A DNA stretch of 13,619 nt from Pseudomonadota bacterium (GCA_021826485.1 JAKAZX010000058.1:1-13619), one strand, 5' to 3'. Numbered from the stretch's first letter, positions 1 to 7,448 are shown. Notes: generated by a model from the sequence alone, not told the origin. A program made the numbers and translations.

Positions 1-39
1 GTCACGCAGTTGCTGGCGCATCACGCGCTGGTGGCGTGA
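1..39 (+). CDS. possible 3' end of an upstream gene
   Basis: Reading from base 1, thirteen codons run to a TGA at 37-39 (VTQLLAHHALVA then stop). This could be the tail of a plus-strand gene that enters from the left and converges on the lytic transglycosylase gene, whose stop lies 24 bp further on. Twelve residues cannot identify a product, and an open frame this short is expected by chance in GC-rich DNA, so this is only a possibility. Confidence 0.2.
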   Translation, partial: VTQLLAHHALVA

Positions 40-63
40 AGTTCTGGCTTGACCGGTCGGCCG

Positions 64-1209
64 CTAGGACTGGGCGTCCGGCGCCACCACCATGCAGTTG
101 CCGTGATGGCTGAGCCGCTCGCACGCTGCCGTCGCGGCATCCCGCGACAGGCCGAGCAGGCGGGCGCGGTACAGCGTGCCGTGGGACTGGTGGACGGTGC
201 CGACATGCAGTTGCGCGGCGGCCAGCAGGTCGCGGGCGTGGTGCTTGGCGGCCTCGGCGGCGATGCGGGCCTGCGCCTCGCTGCCGAAGGCACCGACCTG
301 GATCGCCCAGTTGCCGCTGACTGGCCCGCCGCTGCGCTGGGGCAGCGTGTCGGCATAGGCGTGCGGGATCAGGTGAAAGCCGCTGCCGGTATGCGGCACG
401 GCGGCGACCTGGGCCGGCGGCGGCGCGGTCGGCGGGGCGGGCAGGGCCGCCATCTGCACCGCCTCCCGCGACCAGCCGGTGCGGTTCTGGGTGTTGGCCG
501 CCAGCGCCACCGGCGCGCGATCATGCCGCGGCTGCGGGCGCGGGCCGGGGGGGATGTTGATCGGGATCTGCAACGCCGCGTACTGCGTCGCCTGCGACGG
601 CCGCTGCGGCGAGACCACCACCACCGACGGCCCGACATTGGCGACATAGCGCCGCGTCTCGTCCGGCAGGGCGCGGTGGCGGGTCAGGTAGTCGTCGAGC
701 CGCTTCGGCCCGGCATTGTAGGCGGCGAGGAAGCCGGGGGCGCCGTAGAGGTCGTACAGCTCCCGCATATAGGCGGAGCCGGCCATGATGTTGTCATGCG
801 GGTCATACGGGTCGCTGCCGAGGCCGTAGCGCAGGCGCAGTTCGTCGTAGGTTTCCGGCATCACCTGCATCAGCCCCATGGCGCCGGCGCCGGAGGTGAT
901 GAGCTGGCCGTCCAGATACAGTTGCCCGCCGGATTCCTGGCGCATGACGGCGCGGATCCAACGTTCCGGCACGTCGTATTTCTGTGCCGCCTCGGTGATA
1001 TAGGGTCCCCACGGGTCGCTTGCCGGGCCGGGGACGCGGTACTCGCGGCGGGCCTTCGCGGCGTATTCGGCGGCTTCCTGCGGCGCGCTGACCTGCACCT
1101 GCGGGTGGCTGGCGCAGCCGGCGACGGCGGCCAGCACGACCAGCGTCGCCGCCCCACGCAGCAGCCCGGAGCGGGACCGGGGCGAGGCGGAGCGGGGGGC
1201 AGGGGTCAT
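64..1209 (-). CDS. lipoprotein lytic transglycosylase with C-terminal SPOR domain
   Basis: Predicted 381-aa periplasmic, lipid-anchored murein lytic transglycosylase, which would cleave the MurNAc-GlcNAc bond of peptidoglycan. Residues 15-32 form a lipoprotein signal ending in VAGC, with the lipidated Cys at 32. The SLT (goose-lysozyme-like) domain covers about 65-190. It has the catalytic Glu in RQESGG (E92), GLMQVMPET at 112-120 and AAYNAG at 162-167. A Pro/Ala-rich linker (about 200-298) leads to a SPOR domain (about 299-376, from NWAIQVGAF). SPOR domains bind peptidoglycan stripped of stem peptides, which suggests action at the septum or poles. I chose the ATG at 1209 because the signal peptide begins there; the open frame runs 80 codons further upstream but those residues look non-coding. 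The gene is divergent from the small lipoprotein gene at 1448. Family call is firm; the cellular role is inferred. Confidence 0.9.
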   Translation of the reverse strand: MTPAPRSASPRSRSGLLRGAATLVVLAAVAGCASHPQVQVSAPQEAAEYAAKARREYRVPGPASDPWGPYITEAAQKYDVPERWIRAVMRQESGGQLYLDGQLITSGAGAMGLMQVMPETYDELRLRYGLGSDPYDPHDNIMAGSAYMRELYDLYGAPGFLAAYNAGPKRLDDYLTRHRALPDETRRYVANVGPSVVVVSPQRPSQATQYAALQIPINIPPGPRPQPRHDRAPVALAANTQNRTGWSREAVQMAALPAPPTAPPPAQVAAVPHTGSGFHLIPHAYADTLPQRSGGPVSGNWAIQVGAFGSEAQARIAAEAAKHHARDLLAAAQLHVGTVHQSHGTLYRARLLGLSRDAATAACERLSHHGNCMVVAPDAQS

Positions 1210-1447
1210 GCGGCGCAGCCTCTCGTCGTGGCGCGGCCTTTGGCGGCCGGAGGGCACGACGGGCATTGCCCGCCGTCTTTCATCGGGACAGTCAGGAACC
1301 TGCCCTAAGTCCTTATCGGCAAGCCCCGCGTCGCGCAAGACCAAATCGGCAGCGGAAGGCCCGGCGGCCCATCCGTGACACGAAATTTCCACGGTGGAGA
1401 ATCGCGCTGTGGTAGAGAAAGCAGGCCGATTCGCCGAGGCCCGCCGC
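1210..1447. promoter_or_regulatory. divergent intergenic region, transglycosylase / lipoprotein-wzm-wzt
   Basis: The 238 bp between two divergent starts must hold both promoters if each gene has its own. It is slightly AT-richer around 1300-1420 than its surroundings. A weak minus-strand candidate is TTGCGC (1332-1337 as read on the minus strand) with TAAGGA 17 bases downstream, but the match to the sigma-70 consensus is poor. No operator-like palindrome or RNA gene stood out. Confidence 0.35.
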
Positions 1448-1837
1448 ATGCCAGCGCCGCCCTTTTCCCGCCGCCTGCCCGCCCTGTTCGCCCCGGTGCT
1501 GGTGCTCAGTTGTTCCGCCCCGCCGCCGGCGCCGCATGTGGCCGCCGCCCCGCCCGCGGGGGCCTATGGTGTGATCCTGGCGCAACGCACCGTGCCGCCC
1601 CTGGCGGCTCGCGACGCGCGCACAACCATTTTGGCGGCGCTGGGCGCGCCGGGCGCCGCGGCGGATGCCGGCCCGGCGCGGGAGTTCATCGTCCGCGCGG
1701 CGGACGGCGGCACGCTGTCGGTGGTGCAGATCGCTGCGGACGGGCTGCGGCCCGGCGCAAGGGTGGCCATCCTGCGCACCCCGCGCACGCTGCTGGTGCC
1801 GGCCGACGCCGCCACCCGCATCGCCGCCGGGGGCTGA
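1448..1837 (+). CDS. small SlyB/Pcp-like outer-membrane lipoprotein (putative)
   Basis: A 129-aa predicted lipoprotein. Residues 8-22 form a short hydrophobic signal ending in VLSC, with Cys22 the likely lipidation site. The C-terminal half (EFIVRAADGGTLSVVQ, then DGLRPGARVAILR at about 98-110) resembles the C-terminal beta-rich part of the SlyB/Pcp family of outer-membrane lipoproteins. The glycine-zipper segment usually found before it is reduced to a short Ala/Gly/Pro stretch (about 61-75) without regular GxxxG spacing, so this may be a shortened relative. I chose the ATG at 1448 over one 18 codons upstream because the signal peptide starts there. It lies 80 bp before the wzm-like gene on the same strand and may be co-transcribed with it. 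Function unknown; family assignment is by recalled motif resemblance only. Confidence 0.6.
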   Translation: MPAPPFSRRLPALFAPVLVLSCSAPPPAPHVAAAPPAGAYGVILAQRTVPPLAARDARTTILAALGAPGAAADAGPAREFIVRAADGGTLSVVQIAADGLRPGARVAILRTPRTLLVPADAATRIAAGG

Positions 1838-1917
1838 CCGCCGGGCAGGGCCGTTCGGGCAGGACCGCCTGGGCGCGGTTGCGGCGCCGCCGCCGATCCT
1901 GTATCCGACGCGCCGCG

Positions 1918-2778
1918 ATGAGCGTCCTCATGCGCACCGCCGCCCGTGGCGCGGCCACCCTGGAACTGACGCCGGAGCCGACGCTCGCCGCGCGCCAGCG
2001 CATGGCGCTGCGCGACCTGCGGGAGGCCTGGGCGCTGCGCCGCCTGTGCGCCACGCTCGCCTGGCTTGACATCAAGCTGCGCTATCGCGGCTCCATGCTC
2101 GGCCCGTTCTGGCTGACGCTCTCCACCGCCGTCATGGTGGCGGCGATGGGCGGCATCTATGCCGCGCTGTTCCACATGAACCTGCGGCAGTACCTGCCGT
2201 TCCTGGCGCTGTCGCTGGTGCTGTGGGGCTATCTGTCGAGCCTGGTGAACGACGGCAGCGCCGGCTTCACCGCGGCGGAGGGCATGATCCGGTCGGTGCG
2301 CATGCCGTTCTCGCTCTATGGCGCGCGGATCGTGCTGCGCAATCTGATCGTGCTGGCGCACAACCTGGTGGTGATCGTCGCGGTGTTCGCGATCTATGCG
2401 ATCTGGCCGGGCACGGCGGGACTGCTGGCGGTGCCGGGCTTCGCGCTGTGGCTGGTCGATTCGCTGGCGCTGGCGATGATGCTCGGCGCGCTGTGCGCGC
2501 GCTTCCGCGACATCCCGCCGATCGTGGGCAACGTGCTGCAGATGATGTTCTTCGTCACCCCGGTGATCTGGCGGCCGGAGATGGTGGGGGCGGGGCGGGA
2601 ATGGCTGCTGCCGTTCAACCCGTTCTATTCGACGCTGGAGATCGTGCGCGCGCCGCTGCTCGGCGAGGTGCCGGACCTCGCCACCTACGCCTCCGCGCTG
2701 TTCTATGCGCTGCTGCTGGTGGCGCTGACCTGGATGCTGTTCGTGCGGGTGCGCGGGCGCATCGCGTTCTGGGTGTGA
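1918..2778 (+). CDS. wzm: ABC-2 type polysaccharide/O-antigen export permease (Wzm-like)
   Basis: A 286-aa inner-membrane permease, the transmembrane half of a Wzm/Wzt-type exporter that moves lipid-linked polysaccharide (O-antigen, capsule or similar) to the periplasm. An amphipathic N-terminus (about 28-60, with LDIKLRYRGSMLGPFW typical of the family) precedes about six membrane segments near 62-85, 92-111, 140-160, 166-192, 204-218 and 258-277. RFRDIPPIV (195-203) and the FNPF motif (233-236) are family hallmarks. The start at 1918 gives the usual length; the upstream open frame is not protein-like. No clear Shine-Dalgarno precedes it. The stop is 5 bp before the ATPase start, so the two are translated as a pair. 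No glycosyltransferase or sugar-nucleotide gene is in the window, so the exported glycan is unknown. Confidence 0.9.
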   Translation: MSVLMRTAARGAATLELTPEPTLAARQRMALRDLREAWALRRLCATLAWLDIKLRYRGSMLGPFWLTLSTAVMVAAMGGIYAALFHMNLRQYLPFLALSLVLWGYLSSLVNDGSAGFTAAEGMIRSVRMPFSLYGARIVLRNLIVLAHNLVVIVAVFAIYAIWPGTAGLLAVPGFALWLVDSLALAMMLGALCARFRDIPPIVGNVLQMMFFVTPVIWRPEMVGAGREWLLPFNPFYSTLEIVRAPLLGEVPDLATYASALFYALLLVALTWMLFVRVRGRIAFWV

Positions 2779-2783
2779 CGGCG

Positions 2784-3557
2784 ATGGCGGCCGAGATCGA
2801 CGTGCGTGGAGTGAGCTTGGATTTCCCGCTGTATCACGGCAATGCGCGCAGCCTGAAGCGCACCGTGTTCTCCACCGTGTCCGGCCGCATGGGCAACGAC
2901 CAGAAGCACCGGGTGGTGGTGCAGGCGCTGCGCGACGTGACCTTCCATCTGTCGAGCGGCGACCGGCTGGGGCTGATCGGCACCAACGGGGCGGGCAAGA
3001 CCACGCTGCTGCGCACGCTGGCCGGCATCTATGAGCCGCTGGTCGGCAAGGTGCGGGTGCGCGGCACGCTGAACGCGCTGCTCGACCCGCAGCTCGGCAT
3101 GAACCCGGAGCTGACGGGGCGGGAAAATATCGCACTGCGCGGCCTCTACAACGGCCTCGACCGCCCGGCGCTCCGGCGGCTGGAGGAGGATGTGGCGGAA
3201 TTCGCGGAGCTGGATGCGTTCCTCGATCTGCCGGTGCGCATCTACAGCTCGGGGATGGTGGTGCGGCTCGGCTTCGCGCTGGCCACCGCGATCCGCCCGC
3301 AGGTGCTGCTGATGGACGAATGGTTCCTGGCCGGCGACGCCGCCTTCATGGAAAAGGCGCGCGGCCGGCTGGAGGACATGGTGCGCGGCGCCGACATCCT
3401 GGTGCTGTCCTCGCACCTGACCAACGTGGTGCTGGACTGGTGCAGCCGGGTGATCTGGATGGACCAGGGCCGCATCCGCGAGGACGGGTCGACGCGCGAG
3501 GTGCTGGACCGCTACGCCGCCCACGCCGCCTCCGCCGGCACGCTCGCCGCCGCGTGA
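2784..3557 (+). CDS. wzt: polysaccharide/O-antigen export ABC ATPase (short Wzt-like)
   Basis: A 257-aa cytoplasmic ATPase partnering the preceding permease. Walker A is GTNGAGKTT (66-74), the signature is the atypical YSSGM (154-158) characteristic of Wzt/KpsT/TagH exporters, Walker B is VLLMDEW with the catalytic Glu at 179, and the switch His is H211 in SSHL. The N-terminal extension before Walker A (VSLDFPLYHGNARSLKR) is also typical of Wzt. The protein ends about 15 residues after the nucleotide-binding domain, so it lacks the C-terminal carbohydrate-binding domain that recognises a capped O-antigen in long Wzt proteins. Export is therefore likely to be independent of chain-terminus recognition, as in short Wzt and capsule systems (family knowledge). 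It converges on the sugar ATPase gene with a 12-bp gap. Confidence 0.92.
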   Translation: MAAEIDVRGVSLDFPLYHGNARSLKRTVFSTVSGRMGNDQKHRVVVQALRDVTFHLSSGDRLGLIGTNGAGKTTLLRTLAGIYEPLVGKVRVRGTLNALLDPQLGMNPELTGRENIALRGLYNGLDRPALRRLEEDVAEFAELDAFLDLPVRIYSSGMVVRLGFALATAIRPQVLLMDEWFLAGDAAFMEKARGRLEDMVRGADILVLSSHLTNVVLDWCSRVIWMDQGRIREDGSTREVLDRYAAHAASAGTLAAA

Positions 3558-3565
3558 ACCGCGGC
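3549..3565. terminator. hairpin over the wzt stop codon, possible convergent terminator
   Basis: GCCGCG (3549-3554) and CGCGGC (3560-3565) form a perfect 6-bp stem around a 5-base loop that contains the TGA stop of the wzt-like gene. It sits between two convergent genes. There is no U-run on either side, so intrinsic termination would be weak; chance in GC-rich DNA is possible. Confidence 0.25.
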
Positions 3566-3569
3566 TCCG

Positions 3570-4310
3570 TCAGGCGGCGCCGACGATATGGGCGACGACC
3601 TCGTTCATGCTGGTCTGCGCGATCGGCTGGTCGGCGACCACCTGGCCCTGGCGCAGCGCGATGATGCGGTCGCAGACGGCGAACACGTCGTTCAGCCGGT
3701 GGCTGATCAGGATGACGGCGATGCCCTGGCGGCGCAGTTCGCGGATCATGTCCAGCACATGCTCCACCTCCCGCACCGCCAGCGCGGCGGTGGGCTCGTC
3801 CATGATGACGAGGCGCGGGTTGAAGGTGAGCGCGCGGGCGATTGCCACCGATTGCTGCTGGCCGCCGGAAAGATGGCCGACCACGTAATCGACCGACGGC
3901 AGGCGCGCGCCGAGCTTGCGGATCATCGCCGCCGCCTCCCGCTCGATGCGGGGGCGGTCGATCATGCGGATCGGCAGGCCGAACAGCCGCCGCGTCGGCT
4001 CCCGCCCCAGGAAGATGTTGGACGCCACATCCTGCATCCGCGCGAGTGCCAGGTCCTGATAGATCATCTCCACGCCCAGCGCGCGAATCTCCCCCGGTTC
4101 GCGGCCGTTCAGCAGCGTGCCGTCGAGCCGGATGCTGCCGCCGTCGGGCGCATGCACGCCGGTGACGGTCTTCATCAGCGTCGATTTGCCGGCGCCGTTG
4201 TCGCCGACCAGCCCGATCACCTCGCCGCCATCGACTGCGAAGCTGACGCCGTCCAGCGCCTGCACCGGGCCGAAATGCTTGCGCACGTCCGCGAGTTCCA
4301 GCAGGCTCAT
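3570..4310 (-). CDS. sugar ABC transporter ATP-binding protein (FrcA-like, single domain)
   Basis: A 246-aa cytoplasmic ATPase that powers uptake through the adjacent permease. Walker A is GDNGAGKST (36-44), the Q-loop Gln is Q85, the signature LSGGQ is at 147-151, Walker B is RLVIMDEPT with D171/E172, and the switch His is H204. It has a single ABC domain, as in the FrcA branch of the CUT2 family; RbsA, XylG and AlsA carry two fused domains. It would act as a homodimer (family knowledge). Its ATG overlaps the permease TGA in an ATGA arrangement (4307-4310), indicating translational coupling. It is the last gene of the operon and ends 12 bp from the convergent wzt-like gene. Substrate is set by the binding protein, not by this subunit. 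Confidence 0.92.
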   Translation of the reverse strand: MSLLELADVRKHFGPVQALDGVSFAVDGGEVIGLVGDNGAGKSTLMKTVTGVHAPDGGSIRLDGTLLNGREPGEIRALGVEMIYQDLALARMQDVASNIFLGREPTRRLFGLPIRMIDRPRIEREAAAMIRKLGARLPSVDYVVGHLSGGQQQSVAIARALTFNPRLVIMDEPTAALAVREVEHVLDMIRELRRQGIAVILISHRLNDVFAVCDRIIALRQGQVVADQPIAQTSMNEVVAHIVGAA

Positions 4311-5284
4311 CGCCGCGCCCTCGTGCGGTTCACCTGATCGAGCCAGACCGCCAGCACCAGCACCGCGCCGATCGCCATCTGCTGGTAGAAGGAGGAGACG
4401 GCGAGCAGATTGAGGCCGTTCTGCAACACACCCATGATCAGCGCGCCGATCAGCGTGCCGAAGATGGTGGCACGTCCGCCGAACAGATTGGTGCCGCCGA
4501 GAATGGTCGCGGTGATGGCAGTGAGTTCGTAGTTCAGCCCGCCGGTCGGGTCGCCGGCATTGGTGCGCGCCATGAACAGCAGCCCGGCCAGCCCGGCCAT
4601 CATGCCCGACAGCGCATAGAGTGCCACGCGCTGGCGCTGCACGCGCACGCCCATCGCCCGCGCCGCCCCCTCATTGTCGCCGATCACCAGCGCGTATTTG
4701 CCGAAGCGCGTGTAGGCCAGGACGAAATGCGCAACGCCGCCGGTGAGCAGGAACACGATCACCGGGAACGGCACGCCCGCCGGCCGCCCCTGGCCGATAT
4801 AGACCAGCACCGGATCGAGGCCGTAGACCGGCACGCCGTTGGTCAGCACGAGGCCGAGGCCGCGCGCGACCCCGAGCATGCCAAGCGTGACGATGAACGC
4901 CGGGATGCCGGCGCGCGCATTCAGCAGGCCGTTGACGGTTCCGCACAGCGCGCCGGTGGCGAGGCAGGCGAGAATGCCGAACGGCCAGGGCAGGCCGAGT
5001 TCGTTGACGCTGAGCGCGCCCACCACGCCCGACAGGCCGAGCACCGAGCCGAGCGAAAGATCGATCCCGGCAGCGGCGATCACGAAGGTGGCGCCGTAGG
5101 CCAGCACCCCGATCACCGAGGTCGCCAGCAGGATGTTGAGGAAGTTCGAGACGCTGAGGAAATACGGCGACAGCACCGCCAGCACGATCACCAGCACCGC
5201 CAGCACCGCCAGCGATTCCAGTCGCACGACGAAGCGCATTCCCGGTCGGCGGACCGGCGCGGCGATCGCGGCGGCATCCGGCAT
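4307..5284 (-). CDS. sugar ABC transporter permease (CUT2/BPD_transp_2 family)
   Basis: A 325-aa inner-membrane permease of the RbsC/FrcC/AlsC type. After a short cytoplasmic N-terminus, hydrophobic segments start at about residue 24 (LAVLAVLVIVLAVL) and continue to about 315. The family motif AAGIDLSLGS (71-80; canonical form GGIDLSVGS), IPAFIVTLGML (127-137) and the coupling region ILGGTNLFGGRATI (261-274) are all present. I chose the ATG at 5284 because GGAGA (5292-5296) lies 7 bases upstream of it; an ATG at 5365 would add 27 charged, non-conserved residues translated from the hairpin region. Its stop overlaps the ATPase start by 4 bases. It follows the binding-protein gene after 81 bp that hold a strong stem-loop. 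Confidence 0.92.
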   Translation of the reverse strand: MPDAAAIAAPVRRPGMRFVVRLESLAVLAVLVIVLAVLSPYFLSVSNFLNILLATSVIGVLAYGATFVIAAAGIDLSLGSVLGLSGVVGALSVNELGLPWPFGILACLATGALCGTVNGLLNARAGIPAFIVTLGMLGVARGLGLVLTNGVPVYGLDPVLVYIGQGRPAGVPFPVIVFLLTGGVAHFVLAYTRFGKYALVIGDNEGAARAMGVRVQRQRVALYALSGMMAGLAGLLFMARTNAGDPTGGLNYELTAITATILGGTNLFGGRATIFGTLIGALIMGVLQNGLNLLAVSSFYQQMAIGAVLVLAVWLDQVNRTRARR

Positions 5285-5324
5285 GATGGTTTCTCCGTCC
5301 CCTGGGCGGCGGGCGCGGCGGCGT

Positions 5325-5352
5325 CCCTCTCCATCCGCGGGGATGGAGAGGG
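5325..5352 (-). repeat. intercistronic 12-bp perfect stem-loop (REP-like)
   Basis: CCCTCTCCATCC (5325-5336) and GGATGGAGAGGG (5341-5352) are perfect inverted repeats around a 4-base loop. The element starts 13 bases after the binding-protein stop and lies before the permease ribosome-binding site. There is no following U-run, so it is less a terminator than a stabilising or attenuating 3' structure. Such hairpins commonly protect the binding-protein mRNA and make it more abundant than the permease mRNA. The CCCTCTCC/GGAGAGGG arms also resemble short interspersed palindromes found in many GC-rich genomes, so it may be a dispersed element. Confidence 0.7.
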
Positions 5353-5365
5353 GGTGCGGCCGCAA

Positions 5366-6346
5366 CTACCGCATGTATTGCAGCAGCGGGTCCTTGTTCT
5401 CCGTCAGCACCTGCTTGGTCAGCACCAGCGTCGGCACGTAGGTGTATTCGGACTGCTGCTTGCCGGCCAGCACTTCCTTGGCCTTCTCCACCGCTTCCTT
5501 GCCGACCAGATAGGGAAGCTGGGCGACCGAGGCATCGAGCCGCCCGGCCTTGATCGACTTCACCGCATCGCTGTTGCCGTCCACGCCGATGATGGTGATC
5601 TTGCCGCCCTTGCCGGCGGCGAACACGGATTCCACGGCGCCCAGCGCCATCGTGTCGTTGGCGCAGAAGATGGCGACCAGATCGGGGTTGCGCGTCATGA
5701 TGTCGTTGGCGATGTTGGCCGCCTTCTGCCGGTCCCAGTCGCCGGGCAGGGAGGCGGCGATCTTCAGCCCCGGCGCGGCCTTCGCCAGTTCGTCGCGGAA
5801 GCCGCTGGCGCGCTTCTGGCCGGTGATGTTGCCGGCCAGACCCTCGATCACCAGCACCGATCCCTTGGCGCCGGCGCCGAGCTTCTGCACCAGCCAGTTC
5901 GCCCCCTGCTTGCCCGCCGCGACATTGTCCGAGCCGATGGTGAAGGCGATCTTCACCCCGGCCTTGGCGGCGATGGCGTGATCGAGATTGGCGTCGAGAT
6001 CGACCACCGGCATGCCCATCTCGTTCGCGCGCTTCAGGCAGGGCAGCAGGATCGTCGAGTTGATCGCCGCGGTGATCATCACCGCGGGCTTGCGCTCCAG
6101 CATCGTGTTGCAGGTATTGAGCTGCGGCTCGGCGGCCTGATCCGACTCCACCGCCTGCATGAAATACTCCACCCCCGCTTCCTTGGCGCCGTCGCGGATG
6201 CCCTTCTCCATCGCGCCCCAGAACGGATTGGACAATGTCTTGAGCAGCACGCCATAGACCGGCGCGTCGGCGGCGCGTGCCGGTGCGCCGTGGCCGAAGG
6301 CAAGTAACGCGGCAGCCGCGCAGGCTGCCAGCATGCGACGTGTCAT
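5366..6346 (-). CDS. periplasmic sugar-binding protein, AlsB (D-allose-binding)-like
   Basis: A 326-aa secreted solute-binding protein of the ribose/allose class (Peripla_BP_4), which delivers substrate to the permease. A Sec signal peptide (about 1-25, cut after ARA) is followed by YGVLLKTLSNPFW (31-43), a segment I recall as closely matching E. coli AlsB. Also AlsB-like are VIEGLAGNITGQ (167-178), PGDWDRQKA (201-209) and IFCANDTMALG (226-236). NPFW, DWDR and ANDTMA line the sugar site in this class. The ATG at 6346 is preceded by GGGGAGG (6355-6361, spacing 8 bases), which lies inside the end of the LacI-family gene; the ATG overlaps that gene's TGA. Allose itself is not proven; ribose, psicose or another pyranose is possible. 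Confidence 0.9.
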   Translation of the reverse strand: MTRRMLAACAAAALLAFGHGAPARAADAPVYGVLLKTLSNPFWGAMEKGIRDGAKEAGVEYFMQAVESDQAAEPQLNTCNTMLERKPAVMITAAINSTILLPCLKRANEMGMPVVDLDANLDHAIAAKAGVKIAFTIGSDNVAAGKQGANWLVQKLGAGAKGSVLVIEGLAGNITGQKRASGFRDELAKAAPGLKIAASLPGDWDRQKAANIANDIMTRNPDLVAIFCANDTMALGAVESVFAAGKGGKITIIGVDGNSDAVKSIKAGRLDASVAQLPYLVGKEAVEKAKEVLAGKQQSEYTYVPTLVLTKQVLTENKDPLLQYMR

Positions 6347-7437
6347 GCGATCATCCTCCCCTTGATGTGCCGAGCTTCCGTGCGGCGCGCGTGGCGCCGT
6401 GCCGCCGCATCGGCTGGCGGCGGCTTCGTCGATTCCCGCACGGCCAGCATGCAGGGCAGGCGGACATGCTCGAACGGCGCGGCGCTGCGCGCCAGACGCG
6501 CGCTGATGAGCTGCCAGGCGCGATCGGCGATCAGCTCGCTCGGTTGCAGGATGGTGCTGACATAGGGCCGCAGCACCGTCATCCAGTCCGACTCGTCGAA
6601 TCCCAGCAGCGAGACGTCGTCGGGGCAGGCGAGGTCGAGCGCGCGGATCGCCTTCACCGCGCCGAGCGTTGCCGGATAGGTCACGGCGAACACCGCGGTC
6701 GGGCGGTCCGCGCGGCGCAATTCCTGCTCGATCGCGGCGCGCGAGCTTTCCACGCCGTGGCCGCCGAGCACGACGCGCGCCCGCCCGCCGCACCCGGCCT
6801 CGGCCAGCGCGCGCTGATAGCCGGCGATGCGGTCGCGGATGTTGGACAACTCGCGCGCGGAGGCGAGCAGCGCGATGTCGCGATGGCCGAGTTCCAGCAA
6901 GTGGCGGCAACCGCGCCACGCCGCATCGTTGTTGTCGGCGGCGACCGTGTCGAAGCCGGCGGTGCCGAAGCCGCGGTCGATCAGCACGCTGGACGGCAGG
7001 CGCGGCAGCAGCGGGGCATGGGCGGCAAGGTCATCCTCGGTCGGTGCCACGATCAGCCCGTCGATCATGCGCGCCAGCAGGGCGCGCAGCCGCGCCCCTT
7101 CGCGCACCGTGCTCTCATTGCAGTCGACCAGCACGGATTCGTAGTCGGCCGCGCCGGCCACTTCCTCGATCCGGCGGACGATGGCGGTGAAGAACGGGTT
7201 GGTGATGTCGGGGACGACGATGCCGATGGTGCGGGTCTGCTGGCGGCGCAGGCTCGCGGCAAGGTGATTGGGCCGGTAGCCGAGCGCCGCCACCGCCTCC
7301 AGCACCAGCCGCTGCTTGTCGGCTCCGACGCTGCGCCGCCCGGTCAGCACGTTGGAGACGGTGGCGGTGGCGACGCCGGCGCGCGCCGCCACGTCGCGGA
7401 TCGTCGGCGCGCCGTCGCGGGGCGTGCGGCTGCTCAC
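6343..7437 (-). CDS. LacI-family transcriptional regulator
   Basis: A 364-aa repressor-type regulator. The N-terminal helix-turn-helix (about 12-31, TIRDVAARAGVATATVSNVL) is followed by the hinge helix (about 53-68, YRPNHLAASLRR) and a periplasmic-binding-protein-like effector domain (about 70-335, from GIVVPDITNPFF). The C-terminal 30 residues are basic and unusual but short. The start is a GTG at 7437: no ATG lies between it and the helix-turn-helix, and upstream residues are excluded by stops. No good Shine-Dalgarno precedes it. A candidate operator lies 11 bases upstream, suggesting autoregulation. It sits inside the operon, 37 bp after the dehydrogenase stop, and its TGA overlaps the binding-protein ATG. 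It most likely represses the operon until the imported sugar or a product binds. Confidence 0.92.
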   Translation of the reverse strand: MSSRTPRDGAPTIRDVAARAGVATATVSNVLTGRRSVGADKQRLVLEAVAALGYRPNHLAASLRRQQTRTIGIVVPDITNPFFTAIVRRIEEVAGAADYESVLVDCNESTVREGARLRALLARMIDGLIVAPTEDDLAAHAPLLPRLPSSVLIDRGFGTAGFDTVAADNNDAAWRGCRHLLELGHRDIALLASARELSNIRDRIAGYQRALAEAGCGGRARVVLGGHGVESSRAAIEQELRRADRPTAVFAVTYPATLGAVKAIRALDLACPDDVSLLGFDESDWMTVLRPYVSTILQPSELIADRAWQLISARLARSAAPFEHVRLPCMLAVRESTKPPPADAAARRHARRTEARHIKGRMIA

Positions 7438-7448
7438 GGGCGGCAGTT

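Noticed and set aside
49..1308. Long plus-strand open frame opposite the lytic transglycosylase gene
   Set aside because: Its product is an Arg/Gly/His-rich, low-complexity shadow; the minus strand shows clear SLT and SPOR motifs and a lipobox.
3549..3565. Strong intrinsic terminator between the convergent ABC genes
   Set aside because: The 6-bp hairpin lacks a U-run on both strands; kept only as a low-confidence feature.
5180..5215. Short tandem repeat of CAGCACCGC-like units
   Set aside because: It encodes the Leu/Ala/Val run of the first permease membrane segment; repetition follows from codon bias and hydrophobic composition, not from a repeat element.
4727..6307. 526-codon plus-strand open frame across the permease and binding-protein genes
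   Set aside because: The translation is rich in His, Arg, Asp and Gln without any domain, as expected for the antisense of GC-rich genes; the minus strand holds recognisable transporter genes.
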